Source: Theropithecus gelada
Taxonomy: Eukaryota; Chordata; Mammalia; Primates; Cercopithecidae
DNA length: 64,000 nt
Direction of reading: 5' to 3'
Assembly: GCF_003255815.1 (NCBI RefSeq)
Contig: NC_037669.1
Span: forward strand, 51,820,093 to 51,884,092
Shown here in pieces: positions 59,172-64,000 of the stretch (position 1 is the stretch's first letter; every line of letters starts with the position of its first letter). The position numbers and the translations under genes are program-made. Below the pieces are notes generated by a model. It saw only the letters and a program-made list of their open reading frames with translations. It was not told where the DNA came from and did not search any database.

Positions 59172-59574
59172 GACAAGTCACCCCTTTTCAGCCTGGAGCC
59201 CAAGGACGTTCTTTCTCATCTTATACTTCAGAAGGGGTGATCAGGGCCCAGAGAAGGCAGGGACCTGCCCAGGGTCACATCAGCCAGGAAATGGCGGAGG
59301 CAAGGCAGATCCCTGGACTCCTGGAACCAGCCTGGTGCTCTGTGCCTAGCGCATGTTCTTTTTGTAGGGATATCCTCATCCCCACCCCAACACACATCCT
59401 CTCTCGAGTGGGCCACCCCAGTTTGTCCGGTGGGTCCTGCAGCAGGAGAGCCCTGGGGGCTGGAGGACTGTGAAGGAGGAGTAGCTCACCACGGAAGCCA
59501 GTCCAAGAGTCTTTCCTTGTTATTAAAGTTTTTGAATTTTTTAATTTATTTTTTAAATGGATATTCACATAGTT

Positions 59575-60280
59575 TGAAAGCCGGAAAGTAATATGATCCA
59601 GCAGTTGTGCTCCTTGATATTTACCTAAATGAACTGAAAACTTAGGCCCATGGAAAAACCTGTACACAGATGCTTATAGCAGCTCTATTCAAAACTGTCA
59701 AAACGTGGCAACCACCAGACGTCCTTGAGCAGGTGAAGGGATAAATAAACTGCATGCCTCCAGACAGTGTAATAGTGCTCAGCACGAAAGAGAAGTGAGC
59801 TATCGACCATGAAGAGATGTGGAGGAACCTGAAGTGTGTAGCACTGAGTGAAAGAGGCCAGTCTGAACAGGCTGCGTGCTATGTGAGTCCAACTCTATGA
59901 CATTCTGGAAAAGGCAAAACTATGAAGACAGGAAAAGGATGAGTGGCTGCCAGGAGCTGGTGGGGGGGATGGGTATGCAGAAATCAGGATTTTTAGAGTG
60001 GTGACACTGTTTTGGGTGGTGCTATAGTGGTAGATAAGGGTCGTTCTACGTTTGCCCAAACCCGCAGAATCACAACACCCGGAGTGGACCCTAATCTAAA
60101 ACGTGGACCCCGGGTAACGCTGATGCATCAGTGTGGGCTCATCATTGTGCCAATGGAGCACTCTGGTGAGGATGGCGACAGCAGGGGTGTCTATGAGTGT
60201 TGGGGGTAAATCTGCCTTCTGCTCAGTTTTGCTGAGAACCTAAAACTGCTCTAAAACTAATGTCTATTTAGGGGAAAAAA
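59575..60280 (+). mobile_element. L1M fragment, ORF2 3' end and 3' UTR
   Basis: Sense-strand L1 features: 'tgatccagcagttgtgctcc', 'tgcttatagcagctctattc', 'gccaggagctggtgggggg' and an A-rich end near 60270. Strongly diverged, with no intact frame. Confidence 0.7.
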
Positions 60281-60439
60281 AATACTGGAAGGTGCCTGGC
60301 AGAGTTTCCCTCCCACCCTACCCCACGTGCTCAGGGCATAGCCTCTGCCCTTGAAGGTCCTCCATTTTGGCTTCTCCTGGCCATGCCCCCTAGTTGTGCC
60401 CCACTCATGCAAGTGCACATATACGGGAACGGTTTTACC

Positions 60440-60680
60440 CCCTGTTACTTTGCACCTTGCTTTTCTCACTTACTAAATCTAAGAGAAATGACCCATGTGC
60501 TTTACTGTGGCCTTCTTCACTGTTCCTGACAGATGCGTAGTAAGTAGTCTGTTGTGCTGATGTGGAATGATTGGTGAGCACTGCCCTGTTAATGGGTACA
60601 CGGGTTACTTCCAGCCTTTTGCCATTTGGAAACAGTGCTGCAATAACCTTGTATGTGTCTCATTTCCCATGGGATAAGTG
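60440..60680. mobile_element. Old L1 fragment
   Basis: Contains 'cacgggttacttccagcc' and 'acagtgctgcaataaccttg', typical of L1M elements. It lies close to the previous L1 piece. Confidence 0.5.
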
Positions 60681-61094
60681 CCCCAAATGCAGTCAGTGTA
60701 CCAGAGGGTGCTAGAACTTGTCATTTGGGCAGGCATTGCCAGGTTACCTACCCCAGGTTGGAGCATCTCCTGTCCTGCCAGCCATCTGTGGGAGGTCCGT
60801 CTTCCCCAAGCCCTGCAGCCCTTTGGACTGCAGCCTGGCAGAGGGATGAGGCCGGAGCTCACTGCAAAACGAGTTTGCATTTCCCGCATATACAAGGCTG
60901 TTTCTCTGCTCACACCAGTTTTCAGAGTGGGGAGGAAGAAAGAAGTGTGTGCTTGTGGTTAGGGCAGCCCTGGGTCAGAGCCCAGCCTCCAGTCTCTGCC
61001 CGGATGATGTGGGCCAGCAACAGCAGCCACTGCAGCACTCTCACTGCTCAGATGCAGGGCTGGGCACGCCCCAGGCGCCCCTCGTTTCCTCATG

Positions 61095-61365
61095 AAAAGC
61101 CTGTGTTGTGGGCAACCTGTTTTAGAGGAGGACACCAAGCATGGGTGACGCACTCGCCTATAGTCACATAGCTAGTAAGTGTGAAAGTAGGATGTGGCCC
61201 CAGGTCCATCGGAGTCCAAACTCACAAACCCCAACCTCCCCACACCTCAGCCTCAGTCTTCCCATCTGTGGAATGGAGATGATTATACCCACTTTGAAGA
61301 GCTGTGGTTAGCATGGAGCAGGGTAGCATTTATAAAGCCCTCTAAACATGGCTTAACCTGACACC
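61095..61365. mobile_element. Two MIR fragments, antisense then sense
   Basis: 61095-61215 reads 'tatagtcacatagctagtaa' (antisense core). 61220-61365 reads 'cctcagtcttcccatctgtg' and 'gaatggagatgattataccc' (sense core). The pair ends 220 bp before exon 7. Confidence 0.6.
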
Positions 61366-61585
61366 CATTGCCTACTAGTCCGGGTCAAATGTACTGGGCC
61401 CATTCCGGTAGGAGGACTGAGGAAATTTGTGTTGACTGAAAATGTCCTGTTGCTGTGGGCCCGCCTGGGAGTTCTTTGGTTCTGTTGGGTCTGGTGGAAG
61501 GTTCGCTCCTCTGATTTGCTTTAGAAACTGGTAAATCGAGTGAGCCTGGGGCCCACCCTGATACCCAGCTGCATCCCCTGCCCAG

Positions 61586-61725
61586 GTGTGGACGATGGTG
61601 AGGACATTCCCCGGGAGATGCTGATCGGGATCTATGAACGGATCCGTAAGCGAGAGCTGAAGACCAATGAGGACCATGTATCCCAGGTGCAGAAGGTGGA
61701 GAAGCTCATTGTGGGGAAGAAGCCG
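61586..61725 (+). CDS. IQSEC1: IQSEC1 coding exon 7 (residues 688-734): end of Sec7 and linker helix
   Basis: The exon is 140 nt, acceptor GCCCAG at 61585 and donor AGCCG|GTATGT at 61726, ending in phase 0. It encodes VDDGEDIPREMLIGIYERIR then KRELKTNEDHVSQVQKVEKL and IVGKKP. The first part closes the Sec7 fold (G.D.P...L..IY..I). The highly charged second part is the Sec7-PH linker; in the BRAG family this linker and the PH domain pack together and affect membrane-stimulated exchange. Confidence 0.98.
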
Positions 61726-62185
61726 GTATGTCATGGGCCCTGGTACATGGTGGGCCCCAGCACCACCGGGACGGGGCTGCCTGCCAGGCCTTCTCACTCC
61801 CACCCACCCCACTCCATGTGGTCCCTTCCAGCAGGGCTGGTGAATTCTGCCAGCCAGGGCTTGGGGTTTTTTCAAGTGGCTCCTGTCATATTTGGGAATA
61901 ACAGCTATTGGCTCTGCATTACAATCTGAAGAGAGCTGAGGCGCTTAATAATCCAGCAGGCCAGGGTTGTGCAGTGGCTGAGTTCTGGACCCCTGAGACT
62001 GGCGGTCTTTCCTGGGTGGTCCAGGAGTCCCCTGGGACCCCTCAGAGGTCTCTGCCAGAGCAGGTCCCCCACACACTGGCTGGGTGGAGCCCAAGGGGAG
62101 GTGTAGGGAGGGGCACTTGCAGCATTGGCCTGGGCGTGGCTTTGAAACATGAACACCGTTTTGTTGGTTTCACATTCTCCCACAG
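61726..62185 (+). other. IQSEC1: IQSEC1 intron 7 (460 bp)
   Basis: A short intron, GTATGT to CCACAG, separating exon 7 from the 30-nt micro-exon. No repeat is recognised in it. Confidence 0.88.
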
Positions 62186-62215
62186 ATCGGATCCCTGCAT
62201 CCCGGGCTCGGCTGT
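62186..62215 (+). CDS. IQSEC1: IQSEC1 coding exon 8, 30-nt micro-exon (residues 735-744)
   Basis: This small exon has acceptor CCACAG at 62185 and donor GCTGT|GTGAGT at 62216, phase 0 on both sides. It encodes IGSLHPGLGC. The sequence joins GKKP of exon 7 to VLSLPHRRL of exon 9 exactly as I remember it from IQSEC1, which supports calling such a short exon. It lies in the linker at the edge of the PH domain. It is too short to be found by open-frame searches. Skipping it would delete ten residues without a frameshift. Confidence 0.9.
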
Positions 62216-63758
62216 GTGAGTATTTCTCTGCTTTTACCTTTGTGGGTAGCCCACTGCCCTAGGGAAGTCCAGCATCAGCCAGTCTCTGGCTCCCCAGGCT
62301 CCCAGAGCCCGAGTGCTGGCTGCTTGAGTTTGTTGCTGGGGCGCTGAGGAATCAGGTGTTCATAATTACCCCAGCCTCAGATCTCTGCAGGCCCTGAGGC
62401 TGTGCTGTCAGGGGAGACTCCTGCTGGCTCTTATCAGTGCCCTGTTGAGGCCAGCCCCTAGACCCTGCGTCTGAAACAGACCCCGGTGTGTCCTCTGAGG
62501 CCCTGCCCTGTCCGCTACCTGACCCTGCTCTGTGCTCTATCCCCCACATCCCATGCCCCAGGCATTCCCAGTGCCCGCCTCCTCACCCCCAGGACCCATC
62601 CTCTGCCATAGCTTTGTGGTGTGCCCACACGCCCCAGGGCACATGCACATAGGGTGACCAGGCCGCTTGCCATGACCCTCCTTGTGGACTGGCCTCGTCC
62701 CTCAGTCCTGAAAGCAGCTCTGCCTGCCCTCACCCTCCCCAGCTTCCCCTGCAAGAGACCAGGCCCCTCCCACCTCCAGCCTGTGCTCCTCAACCCTGCC
62801 ATCCTCTCTCCTTCACACCTTTGCAATCTGAGCACCCCAGGCTGGGCCACATTTTCCCCCCTCATCTTAACCCCCTGATGTGCCAAACTCAGGCAGCCCT
62901 GGCCTAGAGCACACCTGGCAGAGTCAAGCCCCTGGCCTCAGGGCAGTGATCCCGGGGATCCCACCCCTTTGACCGTCTCCCCTGTCCTGCATGAACCTGG
63001 GCACTCCCAGAGCCAAGCCCTGATGGCTCATCCCTCGCCCTGAGGCATCCGGCCTCAAGGGCAGCTGGAGCTATGACCATGTTGAGGGCTCGCGTGAGCT
63101 GTCAGGGACATGTTCAGGGCAGATGTGGGGAGTGGAAGACAGGGCCAGGGCAGGTGCCACAGAGTGTTGGCTGCTGGCTCAGGATTTTCAGGCATCAGGA
63201 CAATAGGTATCTTTTATGGGGAGGCTTGGTAGGGTGGGAAAAGTCCTGGAATCTGGAATTGGATCCTGGCTCTGCCACTTCCTGGTTTTGTCATTACTTA
63301 CCTTCTGTGCCTCAGTTTCCTCATCTAGAGTGGATTCTCTCTGTAAAGACTTTTTCAGGGCTTAGTGACCTCATGTGTATGACCGGCACATTGCAGGGAC
63401 TCAAAATGTGACTCACTATCTGGGCAGAGGCTCCCAGGTGAACTTGATAGTTTAAGAAGCCTGGTACCTGCCCAAAAGAATGGAAGGGGGGTCTCAGCAG
63501 AAGCAGGGGTGCATCCCTAGTGCTTCAGGAGAGCAGACATAAGGGATTTTAAGTAGTGGCTCCTGAGAACAGAGTACGGGAGACTGCCATGAGCCAAAAG
63601 ACACATCTGCTCTTCACTGTGTGTGAGGGAAGGCATTTTTGAACTCAAGGCCCACGTGCCAGGTTTCTAGCTTGAAGGGCTAGACTTGTCCACTGTGGCT
63701 CCCAGGGCTCCTGGAGGAGAGCTGGGCGGCCGTGGCAGGACAGCCTCTCCCCACACAG
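62216..63758 (+). other. IQSEC1: IQSEC1 intron 8 (1.5 kb)
   Basis: It runs from GTGAGT to CACACAG. It contains a MIR at about 63235-63415 and, at about 62500-62900, C-rich sequence that could be a decayed L2 (weak). The rest is unremarkable. Confidence 0.88.
63235..63415 (+). mobile_element. MIR
   Basis: Contains 'ctggctctgccacttcctgg', 'ctgtgcctcagtttcctcat' and 'gaccggcacattgcagggac'. Confidence 0.75.
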
Positions 63759-63884
63759 GTGCTCTCTCTGCCCCACCGTCGGTTGGTCTGCTACTGCCGG
63801 CTCTTTGAGGTTCCAGACCCAAACAAGCCCCAGAAACTCGGACTACACCAGCGAGAAATCTTCCTGTTCAACGACCTCCTGGTG
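63759..63884 (+). CDS. IQSEC1: IQSEC1 coding exon 9 (residues 745-786): start of PH domain
   Basis: The exon is 126 nt, acceptor CACACAG at 63758 and donor CTGGTG|GTATGT at 63885, phase 0 on both sides. It encodes VLSLPHRRLVCYCRLFEVPD and PNKPQKLGLHQREIFLFNDL followed by LV. These are the first strands of the PH domain, with the typical REIFLFNDLLV strand. PH domains of this family bind phosphatidylinositol phosphates and hold the exchange factor on membranes. The remaining PH strands and C-terminal tail lie beyond 64000. Confidence 0.97.
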
Positions 63885-64000
63885 GTATGTGGCTCACCCA
63901 CAAGGTGTCATAGCAGGGACCTCAAGCCTGAGCCCAGGGTCCGCGTCTGGCTCTCTGCATGGGGGAGATGTGCATGCATGTGGGGGTGCAGAAGGGAGGG
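63885..64000 (+). other. IQSEC1: IQSEC1 intron 9, start only
   Basis: It begins GTATGT. The window ends 116 bp into it; no feature is visible. Confidence 0.9.

Larger units (their letters stand above)
56660..61585 (+). other. IQSEC1: IQSEC1 intron 6 (4.9 kb)
   Basis: It runs from GTAAGC to GCCCAG. It contains a short direct duplication (58144-58255), an AluJ (58256-58544), a young Old World monkey-type Alu (58879-59171), an L1 3' fragment (59575-60280), a second L1-like piece (60440-60680) and two MIRs (61095-61365). Between 56670 and 58140 I see only an AT-rich patch (56980-57110) without identity. Confidence 0.93.
8931..64000 (+). other. IQSEC1: IQSEC1 gene, short-form transcript, 3' end outside window
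   Basis: Nine coding exons join in frame into 786 residues of IQSEC1 (BRAG2/GEP100), a guanine nucleotide exchange factor that activates ARF6, and to a lesser degree other ARFs, at the plasma membrane, endosomes and synapses. Domain order in this protein: short N-terminus (1-22), serine-rich segment (23-120), IQ motif (about 137-157), long low-complexity linker to about 515, Sec7 (about 517-710), then the beginning of PH (from about 745). Human short-form IQSEC1 is, from memory, about 960 residues, so roughly 175 residues (rest of PH, C-terminal tail) lie past the window. Exon/intron phases at the exon ends are 2,0,2,2,2,1,0,0,0. The closely related IQSEC2 and IQSEC3 are alternatives by domain order, but the N-terminal sequence is IQSEC1's. 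The left boundary is the inferred transcription start, not a mapped one. Confidence 0.96.

Noticed and set aside
59575..60280. Possible processed pseudogene
   Set aside because: The wording is that of an old L1 3' end, not of a spliced mRNA.
1..64000. CRISPR array, integron, phage, toxin-antitoxin or other prokaryotic systems
   Set aside because: Intron/exon structure, Alu, MIR, L1 and L2 show primate nuclear DNA; no regularly spaced repeats or operons are present.

Overview
The window is vertebrate nuclear DNA from a primate, and the evidence points to an Old World monkey (Cercopithecidae). It holds one recognisable protein-coding gene, on the + strand: IQSEC1 (also called BRAG2 or GEP100), a Sec7-family guanine nucleotide exchange factor for ARF GTPases, mainly ARF6. 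I recognised it by its protein: the short-form N-terminus MWCLHCNSERTQSLLELELD, an IQ motif, a Ser/Asp-rich tail, a complete Sec7 domain and the start of a PH domain. The lineage call rests on two young Alu elements (32487-32793 and 58879-59171). They carry base changes I know from macaque/baboon AluY subfamilies and not from human AluY. Fourteen or so other Alus, about 27 MIR and many L2 fragments agree with a primate genome.

Layout. 1-8640: no exon seen. It is upstream of the promoter used here and probably intronic to longer IQSEC1 transcripts; it holds old repeats and two small tandem repeats. 8640-9480: a CpG-island promoter with six GC boxes and a strand-skew flip near 8930. 9171-9235: first coding exon, with an in-frame stop upstream at 9048. 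9236-35151: a 25.9-kb first intron full of repeats. 35152-35446 and 40241-41490: exons 2 and 3, carrying the N-terminal region, the IQ motif and the long low-complexity linker. 52098-62215: exons 4-8, carrying the Sec7 domain and a 30-nt micro-exon. 63759-63884: exon 9, which opens the PH domain. The gene continues beyond the window. All eight complete introns are GT-AG, and the reading frame closes exactly over nine exons: 2358 nt, 786 codons.

How it works together. The IQ motif is the calmodulin-binding site of this family. The Sec7 domain, whose catalytic glutamate is E620, strips GDP from ARF6. The PH domain positions the enzyme on phosphoinositide membranes. The linker carries serine-rich and proline-rich tracts typical of docking and phosphorylation regions. 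No bacterial, viral, CRISPR, tRNA or rRNA feature was seen, and I found no undescribed biological system. The observations worth a second look concern lineage-specific Alus, inverted Alu pairs around exons, tandem repeats, a possible alternative start upstream of exon 2, and splice-phase properties. Repeat boundaries are read by eye and are approximate unless a target-site duplication is given.
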